DNA of 64,000 bases from Legionella longbeachae. Its GTDB lineage: Bacteria; Pseudomonadota; Gammaproteobacteria; Legionellales; Legionellaceae. Where the stretch lies: NCBI RefSeq assembly GCF_004283175.1, contig NZ_RXNW01000004.1, positions 1 through 64,000 of the forward strand, written 5' to 3'. The translations under genes and the position numbers were made by a program. This document shows positions 1 to 8,597 of this stretch, piece by piece. The notes beneath the pieces were generated by a model, which saw only the letters and a program-made list of their open reading frames with translations, ran no database searches and had not been told where the DNA came from. How positions within the stretch are numbered: the first letter of the stretch is position 1; every line of letters begins with the position of its first letter.

Positions 1-149
1 GATTATGACTAAAAGATAGATTCTTTAAAATCTGAATTGTCAATCTTCTGTACTTTTATAATATTATTTGTTATTAAAGTGGTGTAGGTTGAATAATTTA
101 AATATTTTTTATTATTATTAAATTAGTGACATGTCAATGGAGTAGATTT

Positions 150-791
150 ATGTCTGTGGCTTCAATAAGAAAAGTTTATAATATTTATGCTTCTTTCTAC
201 GATTTTGTATTTGGCTCTATTTTTAGCCCTGGCCGTGCATTATGCACCAGTATTATCAATAAAATCGCAAAGCAAAATGCTTCCATTCTTGAAATTGGCA
301 TTGGCACAGGATTGTCATTACCTCTTTATCGTTCAGATTTATGGATTACCGGGATAGATATCTCGGAAAAAATGCTGGAAAAAGCACAAGAGCAGGTTGA
401 AAAAAACCAGTTGGAGGATAGGGTACAATTAAAAGTTATGGATGCGGCTTATTTAGAATTTCCCGATAATAGCTTTGATTTTATCGTTGCCATGTATGTT
501 GCTTCGGTTGTTCCAGATGTTAATGCCTTTTTACAGGAGCTCACTCGTGTTGCTAAACCTACAGCCGAAATTATATTTGTAAACCATTTTGCTTCAGAGC
601 ATGCTGTTGTTCGTTTTTTTGAAAAAAAATTTGCTTATGTCAATAACCTGGTAGGTTTTAAGTCTGATTTTTCTGTCCATTCGATTCTGGATTACAAACA
701 ATTAAAGCTCTTAAACGCTCAAAAAATTAATTTATTTGGCTATTGGAAATTATTGCATTGTAAAATCAAAAAGGACAATGCCTCTGCATGA
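150..791 (+). CDS. pmtA: SAM-dependent methyltransferase, PmtA-like (phosphatidylethanolamine N-methyltransferase)
   Basis: Class I SAM methyltransferase, probably methylating phosphatidylethanolamine toward phosphatidylcholine at the inner membrane. The N-terminus (YNIYASFYDFVFG, then FSPGR) matches the start of Rhodobacter-type PmtA enzymes. The SAM site is the ILEIGIGTGLSLP motif, followed by an acidic strand end (ITGIDISEKML). I prefer the ATG at 150, which has GGAG 7 nt upstream, over a GTG at 126 that would add 8 unlikely residues. Length is about 213 aa, normal for the family. The next gene is convergent. A generic UbiE/Coq5-like methyltransferase is the main alternative. PmtA-based phosphatidylcholine synthesis is known in Legionella; the assignment here is by motif. 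Confidence 0.72.
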   Translation: MSVASIRKVYNIYASFYDFVFGSIFSPGRALCTSIINKIAKQNASILEIGIGTGLSLPLYRSDLWITGIDISEKMLEKAQEQVEKNQLEDRVQLKVMDAAYLEFPDNSFDFIVAMYVASVVPDVNAFLQELTRVAKPTAEIIFVNHFASEHAVVRFFEKKFAYVNNLVGFKSDFSVHSILDYKQLKLLNAQKINLFGYWKLLHCKIKKDNASA

Positions 792-821
792 TAGGGTAGA
801 CGGGGAATACTTTTCATAGAG

Positions 822-1847
822 TCAATCCTCATACTCATTTAAATCAAAAGCTTCTTGTAAATTCTCTAATTGTTCGGCAACTACATCCAATTTTTCAAAA
901 CTGGCAATATGAAACAATGCTTGCCCTGAGTGTACAAGAGGCAGTTTGCTTTCACCAATGATAATGCCGGATATCGGGGATTTTAATTTATATTCTTCGG
1001 TGCTTGTCGGGTTTGCAATAATTGCGATAACTTGACCTTTTGTGACTTTATTCCCGGATTTTTTGATGTGCCTCAATATTCCACTGATAGGCGCTCTTAG
1101 CCAATAGCTGTTCCTTGAAACAGTTGGTGTACATTTTTTTACCCCATATTTGCTGGGCTTAATCATCCCAAGTGCACCCATAACACTTAAAATTCCGTTG
1201 ATGCCTGTTCTAATGGATAATTCATCAAATCGAAGAGATTCCCCTCCTTCGTAGACGAGAATATGAATTCCCTGTTCATTTGCATACTCTCTCATTGAAC
1301 CGTCCCTAAAGGTTGAATGTAATATCACAGGAACGTTAAAAGCACGAGCTAAATCTTCAATTCCTTCCATATCAAGATTTGCCCGGATTTGCGGTAAATT
1401 AAACCTATGGTTTGATCCGGTATGTAAGTCAATTGCATGTGTCGATTGAGATAAAATTTGCTTGCTGATTATTTCTGCAAGCATTGAGGCAAGTGAGCCC
1501 TTGGAACTACCAGGGAACGAGCGATTTAAGTCTCTTCGGTCCATTAGGTAGCGTTCTTGATATAAAAATCCATAGACGTTAACAATGGGTATCGCAAGGA
1601 CACTTCCATTGATATGTTTTAATCCCTTCTTTTTCAAGAGTCGTCGTATGATTTCAACCCCATTGATTTCATCGCCATGAATCGCTGCAGTAAGACAAAG
1701 TGTAGGCCCTTCTTCAGAGCCATTAATTACATGTATAGGCAGACAGATAGGAGTCCAGTCATATAATTTTGGCATAGGTAACAAAATTGTTTTACGTTCA
1801 CCTGGTTTGATTTTTTCATCACCAATGATAATAGATGCTTTACTCAT
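822..1847 (-). CDS. Succinylglutamate desuccinylase/aspartoacylase family metal hydrolase
   Basis: Zinc-dependent carboxypeptidase-like hydrolase of the AstE/AspA family (341 aa). The N-terminal catalytic domain shows AAIHGDEINGVEI (zinc-binding H and E), DLNRSFPG (substrate-binding R) and AIDLHTGS (third zinc ligand H). A VYEGGES segment carries the likely catalytic Glu. The last ~100 residues form a beta-barrel/biotinyl-lipoyl-like segment (PISGILRHIKKSGNKVTKGQ) common in the longer members. The precise N-acyl amino acid or peptide substrate cannot be told from sequence. It converges with the methyltransferase and has no evident operon partner. Confidence 0.85.
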   Translation of the reverse strand: MSKASIIIGDEKIKPGERKTILLPMPKLYDWTPICLPIHVINGSEEGPTLCLTAAIHGDEINGVEIIRRLLKKKGLKHINGSVLAIPIVNVYGFLYQERYLMDRRDLNRSFPGSSKGSLASMLAEIISKQILSQSTHAIDLHTGSNHRFNLPQIRANLDMEGIEDLARAFNVPVILHSTFRDGSMREYANEQGIHILVYEGGESLRFDELSIRTGINGILSVMGALGMIKPSKYGVKKCTPTVSRNSYWLRAPISGILRHIKKSGNKVTKGQVIAIIANPTSTEEYKLKSPISGIIIGESKLPLVHSGQALFHIASFEKLDVVAEQLENLQEAFDLNEYED

Positions 1848-2298
1848 TTTTATCCTTAATTGAACATCAGTTCGGGATAATAAAGCCGAATCATAACTCC
1901 AATTCCCAAGCCCTTGGCATACTCGCGTTGCGGCTCGTTAGCGATACTAGAACATCTACCCCACCGCCAGTGATTTGGGGAGTGCCTCTTTATCTCTACG
2001 TCACGAGACTTGTTCGTTGGATCCAGAAAACACTCCCCACTCCCTGGATGCTAAAGACAAGCCGCGAGACTTCGAATGAGGAGGCTGTCCTGAGTCAATT
2101 GTATTGCTAGCCCCAACAAAACCCGGTAGGCAGCTAATTAAAATCCTTATCCCGATATCACGTTAATTTATGACTCTATAAAAAGTGTAGCTTGTATTTA
2201 GGAGTATAGGTAAACTCATGCCTAATTGACGTTGGAATAAAAATATAATAGCGTAAAGACATTTCATGAGGTAACTTACCAGATAATTAAGGATAATT
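1848..2298. other. Gene-free gap with a GC-rich segment and inverted repeats
   Basis: No convincing gene. Most of 1910-2110 is clearly richer in G+C than the flanks and holds short inverted repeats: GGGGAGTG (1977-1984) with CACTCCCC (2031-2038), and ATCCAG (2021-2026) with CTGGAT (2044-2049). An open frame through it (to 2110) has no family features and starts inside the upstream gene on the other strand. It looks like a dispersed repeat or an element remnant rather than coding DNA. Confidence 0.4.
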
Positions 2299-3033
2299 AT
2301 GCATTCATATATTAAAAAACTGCTTTTTACTGGACTATCATTGCCTGTTGTTTGTTCTGCGGGAACGATGGGGAATGTAGGCCCTTCCAAAATCTGGTCT
2401 ATTCCTATTCAAGGAGGTTTTTTTGGCGCATCGCAAGGCAACGATCAGCATGTTGATATTGATGGTTTGATAGGCAACCAATACACTGTGGATAATAACT
2501 CCCAAATCAGTGGACTTGTAGGTTTGGGGTTATATATTAATGGTCCTTCTTATAATTGGTTTCAGCTTTCATATGGAGTCGATGCCTTTTATTTAGGACA
2601 AACCAAGGTCAAAGGTGATATTGTTCAGGAAGATTTATTTACCAACCTTTCCTACAAATACAACATTCAAAATGTTCCTGTTTATGCGGCAGCTAAAGCG
2701 CTTATTTACACGAATAATCCCGTTTATAACTTTACTGTAGATGCAGGTATAGGCCCTAATTTTATGTGGACTTCTGGTTATCATGAAACGCCATTAGTTG
2801 ATTTTGCTGTACCTGATAATGCATTTAAAGGAGCAACAACGACAAGTTTTTCTGCAACGGTTGGAGCTGGGATCCGTTTAAACAATATTATTGGTCAAAT
2901 ACCATTTGAATGTGGTTATCGTTTCTTTTATTTAGGACAAGGCCATTTAAAGAGGGCTAATGATCAAATTCTTAATAACTTAAATACGGGTGACACCTAT
3001 GCTAATGCACTTGTTTGCGCAGTGACAGTATAG
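2299..3033 (+). CDS. Outer-membrane beta-barrel protein (Legionella-type)
   Basis: Predicted exported beta-barrel of about 25 kDa (244 aa). A signal peptide (MHSYIKKLLFTGLSLPVVCSAG) is followed by GTMGNVGP and IPIQGGFFGA. After that come alternating aromatic strands and glycines such as LVGLGLYINGPSYNWFQLSYGV and FSATVGAGIRLNNIIG. The pattern resembles a large paralogous family of Legionella outer-membrane proteins. AAGGA lies 8 nt before the ATG. No function beyond an envelope protein can be supported. Confidence 0.6.
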   Translation: MHSYIKKLLFTGLSLPVVCSAGTMGNVGPSKIWSIPIQGGFFGASQGNDQHVDIDGLIGNQYTVDNNSQISGLVGLGLYINGPSYNWFQLSYGVDAFYLGQTKVKGDIVQEDLFTNLSYKYNIQNVPVYAAAKALIYTNNPVYNFTVDAGIGPNFMWTSGYHETPLVDFAVPDNAFKGATTTSFSATVGAGIRLNNIIGQIPFECGYRFFYLGQGHLKRANDQILNNLNTGDTYANALVCAVTV

Positions 3034-3092
3034 ATACCCGGAAGAAAAATGAGCGATCAAAAAGTCTTATGTCTAATTGTTATGTTCCTTAT

Positions 3093-3668
3093 TTAATAAG
3101 GAGTGTAGTGTTTAATACAGAAACCATTGGCATCAAAGTTTTCACGGGCTATGCTTATATGAAATGAACCGAATTGCCTTATCGTAATTAATGGCTTGAG
3201 GCGAGAAGACAATTCTGGTGAGTCAATTAAGAGAACATACCAGATTACTTTTTCTGACTGATGATGCCGGTATTTCGTTCTATTCACCTTTTCGAGTTCT
3301 TTAATCTGAAAATGAAAGGTATTACCAATCGGTAATGACTTAATTTGTTCTGGACTTAACTGCCCCGCATAAAACACAGTAATATGACTGCCAACGGGGC
3401 TTTTTGCGGGTTCAATACAGGAAGCATCCTTGCCCTCTGTATGTTGTATTAGAATAGGATATAAAGCATTTAAATAATCATTGGAAACTTTTAAATAGAC
3501 ATATCCATTTTTGGTAACCTCCAATGTTCCTTGTGTTGGTAAAGATTGGGCGGTGCTGAGTAGCGCAGGATTATTGAGCACCGTTACAGTATAAGAATTA
3601 TTGTTTCCACATGAAATTAATAATAGGAGCAGGAGGCTTTCATAAAAAAATCGAATTAAAGTTTTCAT
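3093..3668 (-). CDS. Putative lipoprotein of unknown function
   Basis: Short protein (191 aa from the ATG at 3668) with a lipoprotein signal: a basic start (MKTLIRFF), a long leucine run and the lipobox LLISC at about residue 20. The mature part has no domain I recognise. I chose 3668 because GGAG lies 5 nt upstream; a GTG two codons earlier is the alternative. It starts 67 nt after the end of the RT-operon membrane protein on the same strand with no clear terminator between, so co-transcription with that operon is possible. Confidence 0.55.
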   Translation of the reverse strand: MKTLIRFFYESLLLLLLISCGNNNSYTVTVLNNPALLSTAQSLPTQGTLEVTKNGYVYLKVSNDYLNALYPILIQHTEGKDASCIEPAKSPVGSHITVFYAGQLSPEQIKSLPIGNTFHFQIKELEKVNRTKYRHHQSEKVIWYVLLIDSPELSSRLKPLITIRQFGSFHISIARENFDANGFCIKHYTPY

Positions 3669-3735
3669 CGTCACTCCAATCTCTTATAGTGAATCCTTAA
3701 TGTTTTAGTTTTCTTCAGGGCAATTGTACTCATGC

Positions 3736-5796
3736 TTAAGATGAAAACTGTTCTAGTGTTGCTTTAAATACAGCTAAATTCCAAGCTTTGACCAATTTAT
3801 AATTTTCATAAGAAACAGGCATAATAAAGATAAGCGTATTATTTTTTTCATCACAATATACAGAAACTGAAAAATTCATACCTTCATTATTTTCCAGAGG
3901 CGAGGCAAGGGACTTTTTAACTAACTGTACTAATATACGATAATAAGCGCTATTTTCTGGTATTTTTCTAGAATGATGAATCACTAATTTTTTATCTTTA
4001 AATTCATAACAAATACCAAAAGGAAAATTATGGAGAAACTCTGTAACAATTGCGTCATATTCTTTGGGTAAAATTAAATGGCTTTCGTTCAATAGGTTGA
4101 TGTTTTCAAGGGATAAGAGGGTATTTTCTTTTAGGAGATCTTGCAATGCTTGTGGACCGTTTACAGCATCGGCACATAAGCGATAACCTTCAATAATACC
4201 AGCGGTTTCTATAGAAATCAGAGACAATGAGTCTTTTAAATTAAGCCCATTTGACGCAAAGAATAATATTAAATTATGTCTGTCAATCCAAAAGAGGCAG
4301 GGTGATTGAAATGTATTTGATAGTATTTTTTGCAATCGAATTTTATTCTTCCACGGTATCTTGGCATCAATTGCAAAGGAAATGATTGTTGCAGGTTTTT
4401 GATGGTGAATAAGTGCATTGAGCCAATCACTAAAAGAATAGTTGAGATTAATTGAGTTTGTTACTGGCATAAAATGGGGTTTATAAATATAAACATTACC
4501 CAAAAACAAAACAGAAATTAAAATGAGCACGTTTAGGTATATAGATTCAATGGAGATAAAGCCAAAAACAGAAATCAATATAATCAAACCACTAAAAACA
4601 ACGTCTAAATAATAACGATTACTAAAGGCATTGATTTGCAAATAAGCCATGCTGGAACGCAAGATAAAAAATATTAGCAGGAGTAAACTAAAACTGAACG
4701 CACTTTCTTGAAAGTATCCTACATAAAACAATGCAGTGATTAACCAGTAAAAAAAGCCAATTAAGGGTGTTATATATAATACACGTGTATTAAAACTATT
4801 TATAAATCGATTTAATGAAGAAATGCTGCATTTTTTTATGTCAAAATAAAACAATCTTCCCCAAGTAGAGCTTGCATTTAATAATGGGGCTATGAAATAA
4901 AATAGTTTGTAATAGTCATTATAATCAGCATGGTTGAGGCTGTAGTAATACATAATCCAAATTAACATACCCTCTAAGCTTATCAAGATACTTGCTAGAC
5001 CAGCCCAAAAAAATTCGGGAATAAAAATTTGGGGGATAAAATGCCAGAACTCTTTGAGTTTTGGCCATATTGACTTTGGCCATTGATGTGTTGTATATGC
5101 ATTTTTAATGTAATAAAGGCTTATCGCAGAGCTTAGAATTGCACTGCAAAAAGTATTTAACACAAGAGTATATCCACCGGCAAGCCACCAAAAAAGCATT
5201 AAAAATGCGATGCTTGCGCAAGGCAATAATAAAATGGAGAGCAGGGGACGAAAAACACGGAATTTTGCATAAATCCCTGAACGGCGAACCTCAACAAAAA
5301 TATGTAATCCTAACTGAAAAATCACTGCGGCAATGTAGCTATTCTCCAGCACATGTTGGGAACCAATTTCAATAAAAGCAAGGGTTCCGAATATAAAACT
5401 CGTGATGAAACAACCACCTGAAAGAAGTATTGCGAGAAATTGCCAGTTTCCTAGCTCCTGAGCAAGCAGGCTATTTTGTTGTGAATTATGCAGATGGCGT
5501 ATACGAGACCGCATCACTTCCAACATTCCCCACCACCCGGCATTGATAACAAAAATTGCTGCACGGAATAAAATGAGACTTTCAAGATGAGTACTGGTAA
5601 AGATTACGGTTAAAAAATAAAACTCAAGAACATGTACTGCCATCGTAAAAATGACATTAATACTAAAATAGCGTAAGCGAAAAATAATATAAGCTAAAAT
5701 ATTTTTTCCAAATAACGCTTCATTAAAACTAACAAAACCTTCCTTTTTTCTTTTTTGTTTGTTGATCCATTCTTGAATTGTTTGCGGCTGATGCAT
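3736..5796 (-). CDS. Polytopic membrane protein, third gene of the RT operon
   Basis: 686 aa protein with roughly ten or eleven membrane segments in the first ~440 residues (for example ILLSGGCFITSFIFGTLAFI and LILISVFGFISI) and a soluble C-terminal region of about 240 residues. The arrangement of long helices loosely recalls MOP/Wzx-type flippases, but I see no diagnostic motif and do not assign a family. The start is well placed: AAGGA lies 7 nt before the ATG and overlaps the stop region of the preceding gene, leaving only a 12-nt gap. This tight spacing puts it in one transcript with the cyclic-nucleotide-binding protein and the reverse transcriptase, so it may be the membrane effector or partner of that system. 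Confidence 0.7.
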   Translation of the reverse strand: MHQPQTIQEWINKQKRKKEGFVSFNEALFGKNILAYIIFRLRYFSINVIFTMAVHVLEFYFLTVIFTSTHLESLILFRAAIFVINAGWWGMLEVMRSRIRHLHNSQQNSLLAQELGNWQFLAILLSGGCFITSFIFGTLAFIEIGSQHVLENSYIAAVIFQLGLHIFVEVRRSGIYAKFRVFRPLLSILLLPCASIAFLMLFWWLAGGYTLVLNTFCSAILSSAISLYYIKNAYTTHQWPKSIWPKLKEFWHFIPQIFIPEFFWAGLASILISLEGMLIWIMYYYSLNHADYNDYYKLFYFIAPLLNASSTWGRLFYFDIKKCSISSLNRFINSFNTRVLYITPLIGFFYWLITALFYVGYFQESAFSFSLLLLIFFILRSSMAYLQINAFSNRYYLDVVFSGLIILISVFGFISIESIYLNVLILISVLFLGNVYIYKPHFMPVTNSINLNYSFSDWLNALIHHQKPATIISFAIDAKIPWKNKIRLQKILSNTFQSPCLFWIDRHNLILFFASNGLNLKDSLSLISIETAGIIEGYRLCADAVNGPQALQDLLKENTLLSLENINLLNESHLILPKEYDAIVTEFLHNFPFGICYEFKDKKLVIHHSRKIPENSAYYRILVQLVKKSLASPLENNEGMNFSVSVYCDEKNNTLIFIMPVSYENYKLVKAWNLAVFKATLEQFSS

Positions 5797-5808
5797 GGCA
5801 ACATCCTT

Positions 5809-6921
5809 TTATAAGAGTTGTACTGGAAAACCAATCACACCCGTCAAACATATGCCTATCAGTATATGAGACAATGATACCCCAATAAGGGTTTGGCACC
5901 GTAAGTAAAGCCAGCCCCATGCTAATCCCAAGATGAAAAAAAGGATTGAGGCGTACAACGCAAAACTTGAATAAAAACTACAGAAAATAAGATTAGACAT
6001 TAATATTGCATAGATCGAATGATCTTTTTTTACGTACTGCATCAAAGAACTTTGTAGGCAACCTCGTGCAATAAACTCTTGGATTGGCGCTAAAATAATA
6101 AATCCGATACTCAATTCCAGTAATTCATAAATATTTTTGCAAGAACACAACAAAGGAGTTTCTTTAAAGTAAGGCGTATTTGTGATTAATACCCACTTAA
6201 TGAATAAAAAAGAACAGATAATGAAAAAACTCACTATTAAAGATTCGATGACTGATTGTTTACTGTTTTTCAAAGTAAACCCCATTTCAGCAAGTGAGTA
6301 ACCATTTTTCCACATGACAACAAAAAAAATAAATGCTAATGCCAGCGTAATTCTAATATTTAGTACATTAGGGTGTTCAGTGAATTGAGCCCATGAAGAA
6401 ATATCTTTTAAAATAATAAAGAGAGAAATGATCACTAATAAATATGTCATAAATCGTGCTGTTTGCACTTGGTTTTTAAGCAGAGATATTTCCTTTTTTA
6501 AAGTGTTGGTGGCTAATTTATTCGCTTCACGCAATCGATCGGGTAGTGCTTTACTAAGATTTACAATTAATTGAGCATAAAGCTGTGGATATTTATCTTG
6601 TAAATCCAGCATATTTATTGCATACAATTCTGAGGGGATTGCTGCGTATACAGAAGAGGAACGAGGCCTCCTATCTAATATACTCATTTCACCTAAATAA
6701 TCACCACTAAATAAATCAGACAAATGCTGGCCTTTTGACTCAATGCCAATCTTTCCGGATTTAATTAAGTAAACAGAATCTCCTTTGGTATCCTCGTAAA
6801 ATAAATAGTGATTCTTTTTTAATTTAATGCGTTTTACAAAGTGTAAAATAATTTCCAAGTCCTGGGGATTAATATTTTGAAATAGCATTTGGAAATCAGA
6901 TAAATCGTTTATCCTTATCAT
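5809..6921 (-). CDS. Cyclic-nucleotide-binding domain fused to CPBP-like membrane domain
   Basis: About 370 aa. Residues ~10-130 are a CRP/cNMP-type sensor domain (LFYEDTKGDSVYLIKSGKIG, then LGEMSILDRRPRSSSV, which fits the phosphate-binding cassette). A linker helix leads to six or so membrane segments resembling CPBP/Rce1-type intramembrane proteases. The usual EExxxR motif reads QEFIAR, so the first glutamate is Gln. A likely second-motif His is missing, while SLSHILIG keeps one His. It may therefore be a non-proteolytic or altered member. The ATG at 6921 has GGAG 9 nt upstream and is preferred over 6936. It overlaps the end of the RT gene by 26 nt, suggesting translational coupling. Inferred role: sensor/transducer of the RT system. 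Confidence 0.75.
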   Translation of the reverse strand: MIRINDLSDFQMLFQNINPQDLEIILHFVKRIKLKKNHYLFYEDTKGDSVYLIKSGKIGIESKGQHLSDLFSGDYLGEMSILDRRPRSSSVYAAIPSELYAINMLDLQDKYPQLYAQLIVNLSKALPDRLREANKLATNTLKKEISLLKNQVQTARFMTYLLVIISLFIILKDISSWAQFTEHPNVLNIRITLALAFIFFVVMWKNGYSLAEMGFTLKNSKQSVIESLIVSFFIICSFLFIKWVLITNTPYFKETPLLCSCKNIYELLELSIGFIILAPIQEFIARGCLQSSLMQYVKKDHSIYAILMSNLIFCSFYSSFALYASILFFILGLAWGWLYLRCQTLIGVSLSHILIGICLTGVIGFPVQLL

Positions 6922-8281
6922 ATGTAAAAACTCCATTTTTTCGGAAAGTAAATTTATGTTGATCCCAATAATTTTTTTCCCTGCATAAAGAGGTTAAATG
7001 CCATTCATTTCTTAAAGTTGCATAAGAAATTTTTCGAAATGCGCGTGCTCCTTTTATACCCGTAAGTAATTCAGCAATAATTAAAGCAATTGAATTATCT
7101 ATTTGTTTTAAACTACCCCTATTAGTTACTTCTTTGAATATACGTTGAATTGTAGGATCTTTGAATGTGTTTGTTTCATTTAATATGTTATTTGCAATTT
7201 TGCAGAGTGCTTGCCCTTTTTGTTCCAGGTCAAGCTGGGCTAGCATTGATGTTGCGTTAATTAATCTGTGCTTTATCCGTGCCAGCATTTTTTGAATGGC
7301 AGCGCGTTTTAATGTTTTAGTCCCATCTGAAAAAATAATAAGGCCGCATAAGTCTATCTTGTTTGAGCCCATGAACTGTTCTGAATCAGTGAATGGTCTA
7401 CCCGCATGAGTAAGGTAAAAACGTTGGTTTTTATCTGGGTTACACCGCAATCTTAATTTTTCTAAAATAGCGCTTATGCGACGCTCACCTTCTTTGAATA
7501 AATCAAGATCGGTATTGGCATATATAAAATCATCACTATACCGTGCATAAAAACCATGTGGAATATCCGATAATGCCTCATCAAGTTCAGATAAATAGAG
7601 ATTATAAATGAGTGTTGCTAAAGGTGATCCAACTGGAATACCTACTATTTTTTGATAAGGTAAATTATCTTCGGTATGTAAAATGGGTCTTAAAGCCTCT
7701 TCAATGACGATGCGTAAGCAATCGCGTTGTTCCAAATCTTTAATTTCTTCTAAAATATCATAGAAATAATTCCAAAAAATTGCATGGGTATCAGCGGGTA
7801 TACTCCCCCCATAATTTGTTATATCTGCTCTTAAAACATAGAGATTTATTTGCTTATTTGGTTCCTGAATTTGTTTCAGGTAAGAGCAGAAAGATTGGAT
7901 TGCTTGCTTGGCTGAACGCCCTGAAATGTAAGAATAAACAGATGGAGAGATTAAATGCAGCGTTCTTTCTCTAAATAAATCATATAAAAGACTAAGTAGG
8001 AGCCGATCAATATAGGAGTAATTTGCAATAAGGCGCATTTTAGAATTGATGTAAACCTTTCTTTCATCATACTGCATGGGTTGATAACAACCATTAAGCA
8101 ACTCCCCTATAAGAATTTTGGTAATATTTTTTCTATCCGTATAGATATCGGAAATATTAATTCCTGCTTGATCTTGTTCAAAGACTCGATTGCTTCTTAG
8201 TAATTTATTATACAATTTAGAAATTCTTTGAATGCAACGAGTCTTGTCTTCTAGTTCGGTTATGAGAGGCTCATTGTTCAT
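6896..8281 (-). CDS. Reverse transcriptase, non-LTR bacterial type, first gene of a three-gene operon
   Basis: RNA-directed DNA polymerase, 461 aa from the ATG at 8281. Catalytic motifs are intact: LYVLRADITNYGG (motif A, D153), GIPVGSPLATLIYNLYL (motif B, 214-230), YARYSDDF (motif C, YSDD at 248-251) and a following primer-grip-like CGLIIFSDGTKTLKR. About 150 helical residues follow, with no HNH, maturase X or other nuclease domain that I can see. The GIPVGSP motif and lack of intron domains point away from group II introns and toward UG/Abi- or DGR-like RTs (inference). A longer frame begins at a TTG (8404), but 8311-8447 looks like structured RNA, so the internal ATG is chosen even though its ribosome site is weak. 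The 3' end overlaps the next gene. Confidence 0.85.
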   Translation of the reverse strand: MNNEPLITELEDKTRCIQRISKLYNKLLRSNRVFEQDQAGINISDIYTDRKNITKILIGELLNGCYQPMQYDERKVYINSKMRLIANYSYIDRLLLSLLYDLFRERTLHLISPSVYSYISGRSAKQAIQSFCSYLKQIQEPNKQINLYVLRADITNYGGSIPADTHAIFWNYFYDILEEIKDLEQRDCLRIVIEEALRPILHTEDNLPYQKIVGIPVGSPLATLIYNLYLSELDEALSDIPHGFYARYSDDFIYANTDLDLFKEGERRISAILEKLRLRCNPDKNQRFYLTHAGRPFTDSEQFMGSNKIDLCGLIIFSDGTKTLKRAAIQKMLARIKHRLINATSMLAQLDLEQKGQALCKIANNILNETNTFKDPTIQRIFKEVTNRGSLKQIDNSIALIIAELLTGIKGARAFRKISYATLRNEWHLTSLCREKNYWDQHKFTFRKNGVFTYDKDKRFI

Positions 8282-8310
8282 AACATTAGTCACAGTATAA
8301 GTTACATGAA

Positions 8311-8447
8311 TGACAGTTAAGTCAATTGCTTGGTAAAAAACAGAAAAAAATAAAAAATTCGGCCGCAACCACAATTTTTTCTTCGAGTATAAATTGCAAG
8401 ACAAACTTGTTATCTCGCAATGAGCAAGCTTATTTTCTTAACTGTCA
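8311..8447 (-). ncRNA. Candidate structured RNA upstream of the reverse transcriptase
   Basis: On the minus strand this segment is bracketed by a perfect 11-bp inverted repeat, TGACAGTTAAG (8447-8437) and CTTAACTGTCA (8321-8311). Inside it lies a second 5-bp pair, GCTTG (8429-8425) with CAAGC (8332-8328). Within are a CAAG/CTTG hairpin nested in CGAG/CTCG, and an 8-bp AAAAAATT/AATTTTTT hairpin (8380-8373 with 8359-8352) followed by U-rich sequence. A TATACT -10 box (8458-8453) places a predicted transcript start near 8447, exactly at the outer stem. The RT ATG follows 29 nt after the segment. The layout resembles retron a1/a2 repeats or DRT-associated RNAs, but identity is inferred. Confidence 0.5.
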
Positions 8448-8597
8448 CTAAAAGTATAGACTATATTATTTCTCTTTAGTCGATTTCATTAGATCTGATG
8501 ACAATTGATCCTCATTCTCTATACCAAAGCAATGCTTTTATTTTATTATTTAAATTCATTATTTTCTGATGTTTTTGGTATTGAAGAAGGAAGCCAA

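Noticed and set aside
1835-2110. Open frame in the GC-rich gap
   Set aside because: Starts within the neighbouring gene on the other strand and lacks any recognisable protein features.
6896-8281. Group II intron or DGR interpretation of the RT
   Set aside because: No maturase/HNH region or intron domain V-like sequence is visible downstream, and no template/variable repeat pair or Avd-type gene is nearby. A tree would be needed to settle it.
8282-8404. N-terminal extension of the RT reading frame from a TTG
   Set aside because: The segment is composed of inverted repeats and A/T runs typical of structured RNA, has no ribosome site, and the internal ATG starts a normal RT N-terminus.
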